In this document: positions 44,526 through 57,690 of the stretch, one piece after another
How the letters are laid out: every line of letters starts with the position of its first letter
Position numbering within the stretch: position 1 is the first letter of the stretch
Assembly: GCA_050084985.1 (NCBI GenBank)
Contig: JBITNC010000001.1
Span: forward strand, 185,256,001 to 185,320,000
Direction of reading: 5' to 3'
DNA length: 64,000 nucleotides
From: Nageia nagi
Lineage: Eukaryota > Pinophyta
Notes under the pieces: generated by a model
The model's database searches: none
What the model was told of the DNA's origin: nothing
What the model saw: only the letters and a program-made list of their open reading frames with translations
Made by a program: the position numbers and the translations under genes

Positions 44526-47500
44526 CCTATACTCTTTCATCTTTACAATCATGGTACTTCCTTCTCCAACTCTACGCTTTGCAATTGTATAAGAATATTG
44601 AAATATAATTCAATATCATGACTCCGTAGTAATAAGAACAAGGCTTTCACAAAAACTACATCAATATACGTATGTAGTTCTGTTAACTTGACAATATGAT
44701 GAGAACAATAAACAACATTATCTATTTGAATAAATATTTAATAACAACACTTTTGAAAAATGAAATGAACATAGTTGAATACATGCACTCTACCATTACA
44801 CAACTCTTTAACTTCTACATTATTTTACATCACCAATAATATCCATAAGATTAATCACCATGTTTGAAAAATTTAATCAATTTGCATTTTGGACAATAAT
44901 ATCATTGCAATATTCTTGGAAGTAAAATTGGTCGTAGTATGGTAATTGTTGCAACCTCAAAGATTCATTAAAATTGTCATAACAATAGAAGTACATAATA
45001 GAAATCATGTTTCCTAGACATTCATATTAGTTTACTAATTTATCATTTTGGTATTCAAATCAATTAAATTTATTATTTGCAATCTTTGCATGGATTATGC
45101 ATGTGAAGTGTGAATCTGAAGCATTCATGATATTGAGGATAAAATATGACATTTATTTTACAGATACATCATTATACTACTGCCACTCTTAGCACAAATT
45201 GGATATTAGCATCATGTTAAGCATAGACAATGTATGGATCTTTTTGAAGTCCATTTATATTCCTCATGTGAAGAATAAGCACTTAAACTTGCATCATCTT
45301 GCATTTAAGAGAATTAAGCAAATATAAATTCTTTCATTTACTCTGCAAGTTAAAAAACATATAGGCATGTTTTAGCCTTGAAGGCTATGAGGTTTCAGAT
45401 CATATAGGACCCTAGGTTGGGAGATAACCTAGTTGTCATGGAAGAACGAGCACCTTAACCCTAAACCCCATTATTTATTTATCTCTTTTTTAGCATAAGT
45501 TAGTACAATCTTTAGAATTGGTTAATATTATACTGAAAATTATTTTTTACATTTCTTTTGTACTAATTTATGAGTCCATATCCATGATTGCAGTTTACTT
45601 GTTGGATCCTAGACCTTTCTGTCAATCATTGATAAGAGATCACTAATGATTATATTATGGTGTTTCGAAAATAAGTAGTAGCATACACTTATGTGGGGTT
45701 TCAGTTTCAATATAAATATGCATATGAGTATAATAACTCCTATGTTCTCTCTTTTGATGTTTTCTTGATGGATGCCTATGTTGTACATGATGATTGGATT
45801 CCAAAAAAATGTATAGATGTTGAAACATGTTGTAAAATTTTGATAGCATGTATTAGTTGATAGAATATCCATGATGAGGCTATATTATACTTACCTGTTT
45901 TTGTATAAGATACATGAACAAGATCTTTTAATACTTGTGGTAGGACTTTAGTAAGACAAGAGAAGTTATATCTTTGGTTTTTACTGATGTAAAATTTTTC
46001 TATGTTGAAGGACTATGATTACATGTTATGATGAAGTTTTATTAATTCCATTATGTTAGTTGATTCCATTTTTGTATGATTATGATAGTAAGAACAATTA
46101 AGAATCACTTCAAATGCATACTCTTAGGAAACGATATCCATAAGTAAAACCTTGATCATATGCATAAAGATAAGGATTGATGAATGTCGTAAAATATAAT
46201 TACTTATGTGGCATTTGTATATTAATGGAACTTAATGGAGAACATTAACTGATCATGCTTACACTCTTATGTTTTATGAACTCATTTGGATGAAATTTAT
46301 AGATATGGAAAGTTTAGAATTGGATATGAACAAGTCTACACATTCACAAGACCAAGTTTTCCAAAACGTAGAAGTGTCAAGTAGTGAACAAAACTCTTAT
46401 GAGAACCTTGTATTGAAGGATAGGAATAAGTTCACTATACTCCAATCTATAAGGCAAAGATATAAAGACAATAAGTAACTAGGGGATTTAAATGGTGTTT
46501 ATTGTTGTACATAGGATGAATATGCACTAGACAACAACACTACAATCATAAGACAACAAGATTTTTTCATTGTTTTTCAACAATAGTCTTAATCCAATAT
46601 GTGATGATTGTTGAATACTAAATTCAATTCGATCCTTTGGAAATAAGGAGGAATGTTACGTTCTAAGCTTAAGTTTGAGACATAATGAAGAAAATGAATC
46701 TATGAGCATTTAAAATGAAGTGACTCAACAGTACATTGAACACATAGATCAAATTGAACAGCTAGGTTAAAGGTTGGGGTTAGTATAAGCCGTATTCTCT
46801 TAAAACAAGAAGTGCATATGTTGTCACAAGGATGATATGGGTGCATATGCTATATACATGCTTACTACTTTGATAATTTTTTTTTTAAATTATGGTCTTG
46901 GTTATAAGGAGCATGTAACATTGTAACTCAATTATTACGTCATTTAGACTTCAATTTTCATGAATCTTAAAACAAGCTCATAAAAGCACTAAGCTTTCAT
47001 TTTATAACTAAGGATGACCTAGTTGTTACTCTCATATTTTAATGTTCAATGGCATCTTTGTGTACTTAAGATTTTTTCTTCGAAATGATTATGTAGCTTT
47101 CATAAACCTAACTATAATGATATTATCTTATTGTTATAAAGAATGACAATTTTGTGTTCTTGAATGATCATGTTAACCCTAAACTATGTATAAAGCAAGA
47201 TTTATCATGTTAACCTTTATCAATTACAATAGTCAATTGATTGGTTCAATTGTAAATATTACTTTAATCAAACTAGTCCAAGTCTACATATAAAAGAAAA
47301 CATAAAATTTTTGGAAAACAAAATTGTAGATTTCATAGAACAAATCGAAAAATGATCACTTTAAGAAGAGAAAATCGATATATATGTCATTCAAAGAAAA
47401 AGCAATGTAATAAAATAAAAAGTCAAATGTCTCTTGAACTTAAAGAATATAAAAAGATGTAGGGAGTTACAAAAATAATGTCATGGGAAAGCAACTAGCA

Positions 47501-49070
47501 TAAAAAATGGAAGCATCATACCTTAAATGTAATATATTGTACATTTACTTCTTCATTTTAGTGTGTTGTGTATGTTGTATGTATTAGACTATTTCTATGT
47601 CTTGATTTCAAAGCGGACAAGACTTCATTCACATATAAAACAAAAATTGATTTTTTTATTATTCTGCTATGTTTTATTTATATGTTCTTTTACATATATG
47701 ATATGTATATACATTCTTTTACATATTGACATAAAATATAAAGAAAATCATTAGAAACAATATTTTAAACAAAGATACCTTGAATTTGAATACAATTTTT
47801 TCCTATTTTTATTGTTAAATATTATCAAACTTAACAAAGACACCAAATCTTTCTCAAACTTACAAGTCCTATAACTTTGAATAGACCTTATTACTAAACT
47901 CTTCAAACTTGTTAAAAGATTAACAAGTTATACTTTTCTAAGTAATCAAAACTTAACTAATATCAATACAGAATCAATAGTAGTTTAAATGATTACATCA
48001 TCAATACCAAACACACGGTTCTTACTTTCTAAGATCGATCGTTCTTATTCATATCATTATTGCTATTATCTTACTAGCATTGAAGATTTTATTTATTTGT
48101 ACATCAACTTTACAAGCCTAATAAGTTAATACTTTTCTAAATACTCAAAATTTAAGAGACTTCAATACATAATCATCTTTTAGTGATGTATGTTAAAATG
48201 GTAAGCAACATTGGTTTGTATTTTTAAATCAATAGTAGTTTATATGACTACATCAATACCAAATACAAGCTTCTTCCTTTCTAACATAAGTGTTTACCAT
48301 TGTTTGTAGTAAGATTTTATTTATTTATACTTACGCTAAAGTTGATGGATTGTAATTTTTTACTTTTCCGGACCCAGGGTAGTCTCCTCATACATTACCC
48401 CAAAACCAAAGGATTCCCATTGTTCTCCCTAAACTATCAAAGAAAAAACACATATCTATCAAAAAAATGTTTTGCTTTCAATTGATAGCTAATGAAACAA
48501 GATTCTTTGTGAGCTTTCTAAATTTGTATCTACTAAGTTATTATCTAATATTCAAAATACACCTCAATCTGTAACACCATATCAGGTCTACTAAAGAGAA
48601 CATATACAACATGATATGTTATTAATGAAAAATATCAATTACTAAAATAATTAGCATCAAAAAAAGCAAGCCAAATATAATAATTCGTATTAAATTATCT
48701 TGATGGTAAAACTTAATCATGGCAATAAATTTTACAATTATTTTAAAATGGTTCTCAAGTCATTTGCATAGAAACTAAGATCTTACAATTGGTAAAATCA
48801 ATTTTGTAAATACTTTATTCGGGTATTCATTCATATAGAAGCTTGTTTAGCATAATAATTGTGTATTTGCTAACCATGTTGCCAGCATCACACACTATTC
48901 TGCTTGGGGATTCTCTTCCTCCAGTAATTTAGAGATTCTTTACTTCATCGCTTTGACTTCTGTAGAAAAATGTTCACCATAGAATAGCTAAAACAGTTGC
49001 AACATTGACAATACTATTCATTAATAGCTGAGTTATATATATATATATATAGAAAACGCATATAACCCTA
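44526..49070. other. AT-rich sequence without recognised genes
   Basis: About 4.5 kb of AT-rich DNA. Short frames exist (for example 46,269-46,478 on +) but show no family pattern, and no paired LTR or target duplication was found. Probably old, unrecognisable repeat sequence and the region downstream of the GT14 gene. Confidence 0.5.
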
Positions 49071-49074
49071 CATT

Positions 49075-49978
49075 GTTTAGAGTGTCTTGCTAAATCCATC
49101 TGCTCCAATATGAAAACTTAAAATTTGGTATTTCTCACAAAAGCTTATTTTATCAAGCACTCTTACCACCATCACAATCCATTGCCATCTTAACATATCC
49201 TCCAAATGACATAATTGATACACTATGTCAAGTACAAATATTATTCCTCCAAACATGGTGTCCATGTCAAGAATACAGACAAATGTTTGTGAGATGAGGA
49301 AACCAGACATGAAGAAATCGTGTTAGAACTAGCTATTCCCTGCCATATTTGTTGCACAATACAAGAAAACTTTACAAGGTGGCATACCCATCCTCTGTCC
49401 TAGTCATTGAAGCTGAAGGAATACTTATGTTCACAAGTTTCAGAACAAGTCATTTTCTTACAAATTACTCCAAATTCAGAACTGTCACACCTTTGGTGCA
49501 TATCCGATTCTGAATTACAGCTCAAGATGAAGCTTGTGCTTAACCAATTATTTCATTCTATAGCAATTAAACTCAAACTATACACCTTTTGACCATTCCT
49601 TTGAAAAGCAAATTATATTTCTCTTGGCATTCCATCTCTCCACAAAGGGCATGGGTGCCTGTTATACACTTCGAACATATTTGATAGGGCAAAAACTATA
49701 CTTTTCTCGTTCATTTTTGTTAGTGCTACCCTGGGGTCCAAGGAATAAGAACTGAGAACAATGATCAATGATCAATATCTTATACCTTTTAGTAATCAAT
49801 GAACATTGGGTGAGCCAAGCTCCTAAACCACTGGCATCACTGAGCTCCAAGTATCGTCTAGAAACAGGAGGACAGGATTAGTTGTTGACATGTACAAAAA
49901 TAAATAATATTATAAATTTTCCCCAGGCAACTTTCACAAATCTTACCATACCTGAAATTTTCTACCATGAAAGTTTGG
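49075..49978 (-). other. Probable 3' untranslated region of the GT14 gene
   Basis: Sequence after the stop codon at 49,979 is less AT-rich than the flanking repeats. TTTCAG/GTATGG near 49,950 and TTTCTAG/ACGATAC near 49,862 (minus) could be donor and acceptor of a 3' UTR intron. The end of the transcript is a guess, based on where composition returns to AT-rich. Confidence 0.35.
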
Positions 49979-50179
49979 TTAGATAGTAACATTAGCCTTT
50001 GACAATGATAAAGGTCCCAAATGGGACATGAAATCGTGGTCCAAGTTCAAATGATTTAATAGCCTGATTGCACCACCTCGACTGAATTTCCTTGCAAAAA
50101 GGAAACATGGATGGTGTGTACCATTGCTGTTGCACCATTCTGTTCGAAACTCCGTAGGATAATACACATGATCATCACT
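49979..50179 (-). CDS. GT14 gene terminal exon with CFLFARKF motif, 201 bp
   Basis: 67 codons including the TAA stop, starting SDDHVYYPTEFRTEWC after acceptor GGTGCACAG/. The CFLFARKFS block is the family's C-terminal signature. The preceding intron is 3.8 kb. Confidence 0.9.
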   Translation of the reverse strand, partial: SDDHVYYPTEFRTEWCNSNGTHHPCFLFARKFSRGGAIRLLNHLNLDHDFMSHLGPLSLSKANVTI

Positions 50180-53100
50180 CTGTGCACCAAAACACTTTTA
50201 ATGTGAGAAGAAACATAGTCAAATGCTATAGAAAACTAAAATTTGATTGGTGAACGATAAATTCATAGAATTTGTGCAAGGCTATAAGAAATAGCTGCAA
50301 TAAAACGAAAGAATCCTAAACACACTTCAGTAGCCTATATCCAAGTATCCATCTTGCTTATACGAAGCTGTAAATTTTAAATAACAAAACATTAAATTTA
50401 TGCACATAGTCATCAACCTATATACCAATAAACTTTTGATTTTCTTTATACAAATAAATTCAAAAACAAAGCTGAAATCTTCAGAACCAAATATAATAGA
50501 TCACCCTAGAAATGCTTTTAATTTTGACTGCTTATAATTCACTCCGTTGCTTCTAAAAGCAGTTAAAATGTACTTAAACTGCATACCCTCGTAAACATTA
50601 CCGTAAGAAAATACATTTCCGAACTAAGAAACAGTTTTGCCATTCAATACGAAAGGAATAATGACATAGCTGCAAAACATTTCACAGCTCTTGCCAACTT
50701 ATTTTGTAGCATTTTTTGTGTGTTATAAAAATAAATAACTTGCAAGATTTTTATCCAACGAGGAAAAAAATGAAATAGATATTTTCATCCAACCAAAACC
50801 TTGACCAAGTTAATCACAGTTTTTATTGTCAGTATTGCCTAAATAACTTCACCAAATTACTGAAGAAAAATTCCTAGTTGGTATCATTATTCAAGGAGAA
50901 CGCAAGTTAAGTACAGGAATGGCAAAACTTTACTCTAAGCTAACTGATAACTGCAGAGATATTTTGTATTCTCTTCCTAGTGCACATTATAGGATTATGA
51001 AGAACCTGATGCATGGAGAGGACAAGAAATAATATACACCAAATAAGTTTACCTAAAAAAGAGATACATGGTATAAGAATTATTTAATTATTACACAGAA
51101 ATTGAAAATTCTGAAATATTACATCACAGCTTATTATAAACTTTCAAAAGATGGTCAAGAAGTACATAAAAATGCCTGACTTGGTATAATTTGAACTTCA
51201 AGCCTTGCAAGTTTGAGAATAAAGTCAGACGAATTAAAGGATTGATTTAATGATTATATTGCTTAAGATTCAAGCTTCAATTCCCTTTTTAGAGTTCACT
51301 GCAATAAACAGTAGGTTGCAGGGCCAGTAAGCCCATAGCATTTGGCTGAGTAAAGAATTATACCAAGAGCATCTCAAGAAGATAGACAGATATAGAGGTT
51401 ACTGGAACACTTTGCAAGGAAAAACCCATCCATCACCCATAACTGATCACCCACCTATACCCCACCCAACCCGCACTCTGGATTGACTAAAGGCCCAGAT
51501 ATTACTCCTGGCAAAGCCAGCTGGGACAATCCGGATTTGAGGGTTCAGCCTTCGCGTAAAGATGCTTGACCATGCACAGGGAGGAATAGTGAGGTGTTCC
51601 TTCTCAGCTAGGTAGACCTGGGTAACTTGAGTAGCAGATGCAGATGCAACTAAGCAAAAGGATTAGACCAACTTCAATAAGGGTGAGGACTGGACTTAGA
51701 GCCCAATCCAAACTAACCCAGTAAACATCACATTTCACCTTCGGGAAGACTCAGACATGATTTTGTGAGAGTGGGAAGCATTGGGTCATATAAATGGCAA
51801 TAATTGTGGGATTATTATTTAATCTAAACATTAACATTAAAGAGATTACAAGGGTGACCCAAACATGAATACCACCTCACACACAACTCAACTACAAGGT
51901 CCCTGAACATAACCTTTTGATGTCATTCAGAATGTCAATAAGCTATATTATGGAAAAAAAGTATTCTCTGATTGAAGTTTCCAGAAATTCAGATAGACAA
52001 AGAACAAGTACAAACAATAAGAATGTATTATTAAACTCGAGAGCAATAAACAGCAAGCCTGTTGGAGTCCTATTTCATTATATTTGGACTTTGATCACAT
52101 GCCCTTGAAAGCATATTGGTTGCCCACAAAACATATGTTGACTTAATTAAGGAATTGAATTGAGATCTAGTATGCTCAAACATTCAATTCAAATAAATAA
52201 TATATAGATCAAACCAGCCCAAAACATTTGTTGCCTGCACACAGGATATGCTCTCAGGAAAATTAAACGTATACATGATGAAAATGATAGAATGAAAGCA
52301 AATGGGACTTGAGAGATTCCCACAAGTGGAAGTTTTATCTGTTTACAGATGAAACAAATTAATGTTTTCTGCAGAATCATCATCAACAATAGACCTAAAG
52401 CTCAAGATACATGTGTCATTGTCATCAAAATAATGACCAGTCACCAAATGTATAAATGGTTAAATATTTGGCCTCAAACAATCTGGAAATTGCCTAAAAC
52501 GGACGTGCAAAACATTTTATGAGCTAAAACAGGTTTCTATGATCTTTTCAAGTTATAGGAATTACGTTTTTTATGAAAGAAGCATCACAAAGAACCAAAA
52601 AATTATCATACATGATACAATGTCTTTGTTGCAACAAAAGCCCTACTTTGTACATCTTGCAACTAAGCAAAGAGGATTTGTATCTCATCAAAGAGAGTTC
52701 CAATTGAGATATTAAGCAGGGTGGAAAAGATAAAGATATTCCAGAGGAACAAAGAAAATAATGTAATGAAAAATATGTGGCCTTAATCACAATAAATGGA
52801 TTCGAAATGTCCCTCTTCTCATATATACCTTCAAATGCATCTCCATTAGAGGATGATAGCCAACAAAGAAACAAATATGTTTGATACGCATCTCTTAAAA
52901 ATGATGATACCATGAGTGCTGCTAGAGAAGTAGATGCATGCACCTTAAAAAAACAGGTTACAGATCAGCTATACATGCTCTTACATGTCTGTGTTATGAT
53001 TCAGAAGGTTGTACGACAATTATACAAGATTATCTAATGATACAATCTCCAATTTGCATTTTTCCCAAAGATCATTCTACCCTCCCCACTCCATTTCCCT

Positions 53101-55459
53101 ATTCCTTCCTCCCATTCTAATCGAATCTGAGTTTATATGCATTGAAAATTGTATTTTTTTATAATTCAGCTAAAAATGATTGTTAGATTATTCTTCCAAT
53201 GATATTGTCCAATAAGAAAATAAACTGTCACAATAAGTGTCGGATGATGAACGGACTCCTAGATGGTACAAAGCCCAAAGGTCCAATTGATAGAAGGGTC
53301 CAACTAGTTAAAACACATTCTGCTGAATGTATGATCAAACAATTCAGTTTTAGGATGACAATGGGATCTGTGATACAAACAAAAAGCAAGAAGAAAAAAA
53401 AATGCAATAAAATACAATTCAATATGCATTCAATCAAACATAGCAGAAGTAGAATCAGTGTAGCAGTGATCGTAGAAAAAGAAACAACAACAAAATAACA
53501 AATATAATAAATTACAAAAGTGGCAATGCATTCCATCCAACAAAGCACAAGTACAAGAACCAGGGTGACCATAAAGATGGTAACAAGCTCAAAAGTTAGA
53601 GAAACATCAAGAGTCCATAGGACACAGAGATGAAACAAATTATGCTAAAATTTGATCAAACAATTCAGCTGCACCATGAGAATGAGACTCGTAATATAAA
53701 TGTTGAGCATCCCTTTGAAAGTTCTCAGATGTTCCATCTCAGTATCCCTTAGCAGCATCGGGAAGAACAATTTCATAGAACAGTTGATGTTGCACTCGTT
53801 CAATTCTTAATAATCCACATCTTGCAATATTCTCTGATTATTTGTTTAGTCATATTCAAATTTCAATTACAAATAAAATATAAAAAAATACATACCTTCA
53901 GTCCTACTTCTTCATATAAAAATGCAGAAAACCTATTGAAGCAGTATTTCAAAGGGAAATTCTATAAATTTCATAAAACAGTTTATGTTTTGTACTGTAC
54001 CTTTATCTTTTCCACGAGTTTGGCATCAACATCTGCATATTTAAATGTAACAGGGTGCCATCCTTGCGTATCAATTTTGTTTTTAGATTGATTCCATAAA
54101 GTGTAAGTTAGGGTCCGCCGGTTGAGTTCATGTTCAAGACCTCTCATCTAGATATGATGACCAATGCAGAAAAAGAGTTAGAAGCAGTACATGAAAAAGC
54201 AAACAACCAAATTTAGGCTTTCATTGCCCCAAGAAAAGAAAATTCAAACACGTAACAGATACAAAAAAATCAATGTACATTTGACTTTAGCTAAAAAACA
54301 TAACAAATATGCTGTTTGTAATAACAAAAAGATACAAAACATGTTTTCTCCCACTAATACAGAATAAAATCAAGTTAAAAAGAAAATGAATCGAAGAAAT
54401 ACTAAAAACTTACAGTTAGTAGTGTTTGCACATAATGTTCATCCGGTATACAGTTATGCTCTTTTTGGACAACTGCAGGCTGGCAAATAGACAGGAATTA
54501 AGAATATATATAAAAACTTTGAAAGAAAGAAAAATTGTAGCTTGTGTACTAATCTAATACACAGATTTGTCTTATTCGAACACTCCAATAAATTAAGTAC
54601 TTAAGGATAGAGGCACCTCAATGCCAGGGACTGACTGGTATTTATGTATACTCAAGAGAAGAGTCATGTATCTTGCTATTAGGCAGTTGCATGCAAAAAA
54701 TAGTTTAGGTAAGAGAAGATTGTTTCAAATGCTTGGCATATTGTACCACTACGTCTTTGTAGGAGAGACAAATAGAGTATACAGATTTATAAGCAGAATA
54801 TATCAATCATTTGATTGCTGGCAAACAATCAGGGGACAGTTTTACACATTTCATGAAAATGCAAAATTTTGCAAATTGCATTGAAAAAATCAAAAACAGA
54901 TAAGTAATCAGCACTTGTCAAAACATTGCACAAACAAACTGAAAAGAAAAGATAACCTCACCAGCAACCTTTCTCTCCTATCAAGTAAAATATAAATGCT
55001 ACTACCTAAATACATACAAGGAAACAATTTCATAATATTCGAATACCCCTTCCTGTGGGCAATCCTCTCAGAATCATATGTGATTCAAACAAGGGCAGAA
55101 GTCAGACTTAAAAGAGTATAAAATAGCTGACTTTACTAGAAAAACAGTATCTGGAAATAGGGAGAGTGAAAAAACATATACTTACAATCATCAATAACAG
55201 GTGACATTGAGTTGGAAAGTAAATCACAAGATATGATAACGATACAAGTTAATAGCCCTTGTGAAATATTAGAATTGAGGAATACTTAAATCCAGTTATA
55301 ATGAGGAGCAGCAGAGCTTCTAGAATGTTATGTCGATTTATGATTTCTTTTCTTGTGTGAATATAATTTCCAATATAAATGAGACTACTTCTGGCATTGC
55401 GCAAGGTAGCCACTTACATGAGCCTGCTTTCTCAAATGCTCTGGTAGTAGGGGTCTCCG
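49979..55459 (-). CDS. Core-2/I-branching beta-1,6-N-acetylglucosaminyltransferase family protein (GT14), 3' part, four exons
   Basis: The one host gene I recognise. Plant GT14/DUF266 proteins are type II membrane proteins of the Golgi, thought to add sugars to cell-wall glycans or glycoproteins (family knowledge). Four exons on minus, all phase 0: 55,459-55,418, 54,479-54,414, 54,147-54,001 and 50,179-49,979. Junctions are CAT/gtaagt, ccag/CCT, ACT/gtaagt, ctag/ATG, AAG/gtacag and acag/AGT. Encoded in order: RRPLLPEHLRKQAH; EHNCIPDEHYVQTLLT; RRTLTYTLWNQSKNKIDTQG with WHPVTFKYAD; VYYPTEFRTEWCNSNGTHHP with CFLFARKFSRGGAIRLLNHL. The D-E-H-Y, W-H-P and CFLFARKF motifs are characteristic. No internal stop, so it may be functional. 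The N-terminal half is not found up to 64,000, so an intron of more than 8.5 kb containing elements F and G is likely, unless the gene is truncated. Confidence 0.82.
51425..51610 (-). mobile_element. Possible SINE
   Basis: A GC-richer block in an AT-rich intron. On minus it contains TGGTCAAGCAT, an A-box-like motif, and about 25 bases later GGCTGAACCCTCAAATCC, a B-box-like motif, followed by a body with CAGCTGGCTTTGCCAGGAG and GGTTGGGTGGGG. This is the spacing of a tRNA-derived SINE. No poly(A)/(T) end or target duplication was identified. Confidence 0.3.
53330..53690. repeat. Imperfect direct repeats within the GT14 intron
   Basis: TTGATCAAACAATTCAG..., ATGAGAATG-type sequence at 53,653 resembles 53,332 onward. 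TGCATTC.ATC.AACA.AGCA.AAGTA at 53,426 resembles 53,526. Probably a decayed segmental tandem duplication. Confidence 0.5.
54001..54147 (-). CDS. GT14 gene exon with WHPVTF motif, 147 bp
   Basis: 49 codons, from MRGLEHELNRRTLTYTLWNQ to DAKLVEKIK. Acceptor CATATCTAG/, donor /GTACAGTACA on minus. The preceding intron is 266 bases. Confidence 0.88.
54414..54479 (-). CDS. GT14 gene exon with the CIPDEHY motif, 66 bp
   Basis: Reads PAVVQKEHNCIPDEHYVQTL in phase 0. Acceptor TTTGCCAG/, donor /GTAAGTTTTT on minus. A second AG seven bases inside (CTGCAG) would break the frame. Confidence 0.85.
55418..55459 (-). CDS. GT14 gene exon (RRPLLPEHLRKQAH), 42 bp
   Basis: Bounded by TTCATGCAG/ upstream and /GTAAGT downstream on minus. 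Identified from splice signals, from phase agreement with the next exon and from the RRP start expected shortly before the DEHY block. It is the weakest of the four exons. Confidence 0.6.
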
Positions 55460-56042
55460 CTGCATGAATAAAAACGTGATCCTGTCAGTACATGTTCTTG
55501 CTTTTCATTCAAAAGACCATATTATGACCTTAAAGGCTTAAACTAGAAACACTTGGATTTTCTTCAGGCAGTAAATGACACGCCAGAAGCAAGCAAAATT
55601 CACAATCAACTGCATAATGCCATAATGTTACAAGAAGATTAACGAAAAACACCATATGAACAGAATATTGTATTAACAGAAAATTTAAATTTCACAAATT
55701 GAAGGAGACATGCAACGCTACATATTAGAGCTCTGAACGACCTAACAATATAAAAATAATTATCCAAACACACTAAAATTAGAACTCTAAACAGAAATAC
55801 TTCTCTCTAGTGGAAAACGCTTTTTCAGTCACAAATTGCATAAGTATTGCAGCTAACGATCTTTTGAAGCATAGGCACAATCAGTTCGCAAAAATAACAC
55901 AAATTACATGACAACAATTTTGCAAAGATAGTACAAGTAATTTTAAACATCTAAACATTGTACATGAATTGCTTTCCATTGACAAGCTAAATGAAGACAG
56001 GGGCAGAGCATTAATTTGTCACCAGTATATGATGTTATTCTC
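55460..56042 (-). other. GT14 gene intron sequence up to the chromovirus insertion
   Basis: AT-rich, no exon recognised. Ends with TTCTC (56,038-56,042), the left target duplication of element F. Confidence 0.55.
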
Positions 56043-57063
56043 TGTGATGTCCCTTTTTGCAAACTGTAATTAATTATGGAATCCCATGGATTACCCTTTG
56101 TAAATATTTATTATTTAATTATGCATTAGTTGTTAGTAGTTGGGATAGAAATTATAAAGGTCCGTTGGACCCCACTGTGAGCCCCAAGTGAGACATCTTC
56201 CTCCCATGCGTAGGCTAGCATGATTTAATGTTATTTTATGTACTTCTTGAGAATTGATTGTGGGAATCCCAAGGCGTTGTATAAGCATGTAAATAGGATC
56301 TAGGCGCACATATGACTCCCAGGAACCCAACGCATGACATGGGGGGACTTCTAGGACCCCAATGTTCGACTTGAAGGCATCCCATCACCCCAGGAGGCCC
56401 ACGTCACACCTTAGGGAGGCTCTACACCCCACGCATGGGCATGTATGACATGTTTGAGGCATTTGAGGGCCCCTAGGAGGCTAATGTTGTGTAGGCCAGG
56501 CATGGATGATTCCGAGGTGATGTTCTAGATCATTGCATGGATATACTTGATTTTATCATATTTCTCCTACTGTCCAGTGGATACAAGTCTTGGCGTAGCG
56601 TCAAGCAATCTTCCCCTAGGTGTAGCATCTAGGAGGGTTAGCAGGCTGAGGGATCTTGCTAATCTATGGCTAAGGTGTAGCATCTTAGGCCATTCGATGG
56701 TATTCCGAGGTCACACTTCTACCTACAATGGTTTCCAGGCATGGGAGTTTTGCAGCAGAGCATCCAGGCTTGAGGGAGTGAGGTTGTCCCATCCGTGTAC
56801 CAATAGTGATCACATTTGTATGTTCATTGTGCCCTAGTTGGCTCCTCGGAGGCTAAAGTTGATCTCAGTATTTGTCTCTGTATTTAATGTGTATGCTTCC
56901 ATACTTGCATCGTTGGGGTGTTTTCGTGCATTCATGCTTGTATATATGAGATGTTGGCATTGTGGGCTTGTTTATGCTTGGTTTTGATGCTCTAGTCTAG
57001 ACGTGGGTGTCTATTTTCTTGTTTTTTATTATTTGCACTTGAGATTGTGTTTGGGATCTTACA
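56043..57063 (+). mobile_element. 5' LTR of element F (1,021 bp)
   Basis: Collinear with 60,504-61,622 but with two deletions relative to it: about 35 bases near 56,531 and about 70 bases near 56,860. Confidence 0.93.
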
Positions 57064-57064
57064 G

Positions 57065-57076
57065 TGGTATCAGAGC
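57065..57076 (+). promoter_or_regulatory. tRNA-iMet primer-binding site of element F
   Basis: TGGTATCAGAGC begins two bases after the LTR end, an exact initiator-Met primer site. Confidence 0.95.
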
Positions 57077-57690
57077 TGAAAATCTTGCCCCTTGAGGAAA
57101 TGGAAGCTAGATCTACAACTAGAGTGAAAAAGTTTGAATTCGGAAGGGTAGTTTTCCACCAACTTCTCCAAAAAATTGAAGACAACAAGATCCCTTAGGA
57201 GGAAAGGGTGGGGCTCTTGTGGTTTTTGGGCGAACGGCATGAGGAGAAGATGAGCAAGAAGAGAGGGCAGTGGGAGCCCAGATTTGTTCCTCCACACAAG
57301 ACTCTGCCAAAAATTGAAATTTTGCTCCAGATCTATAGGGGTACCACCAAAAAGTTCCAAAGAGACATCACATTCCAACTTTATCAAGATTTTATGGGTT
57401 ATGGAGTGGTGGCATAGAGAAAATCCAACGTGGGAAGAGAGTCGGCCATGTCCCGAACTTCTGGATCTGGACCACTATGGGGCACTAAAGACTTGGCTAC
57501 TCCGCTAGATAAAGGAGTGAACGGAAGCTGTCACTCAGATTCGGAGCAGCCTGTAGTAGATTGAAGGCCACTAATCAAATTGTGTGGGTCAATAGATGAG
57601 TTCAATTGTTCGGAAAGAGGATATAGAGTGGGGTTGCATCTTTACATTGGCCAAATGAGGCCCTACGTTGCATTCTGGGGAAGCAAAATC
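57077..57690 (+). pseudogene. Remnant leader/gag-protease region of element F
   Basis: Only about 600 bases separate the primer site and RT, too short for gag plus protease. A 69-codon frame (57,208-57,417; MGLLWFLGERHEEKMSKKRG at its start) may be a gag scrap. No capsid, zinc-knuckle or protease motif is visible. Confidence 0.5.

Larger units (their letters stand above)
50180..54000 (-). other. Third visible intron of the GT14 gene (3.8 kb)
   Basis: No exon found inside. Contains a SINE-like stretch (51,425-51,600) and an imperfect duplication (53,330-53,690). A 136-codon minus frame at 53,228-53,638 is hydrophobic and has no family pattern; I treat it as chance. Confidence 0.6.

Noticed and set aside
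49077-49310. 77-codon minus-strand frame after the GT14 gene
   Set aside because: Lies in the probable 3' UTR; composition and lack of motifs argue against coding.
53228-53638. 136-codon hydrophobic minus-strand frame within the GT14 gene
   Set aside because: Lies in an intron between two well-supported exons, contains duplicated low-complexity sequence, and shows no family pattern.
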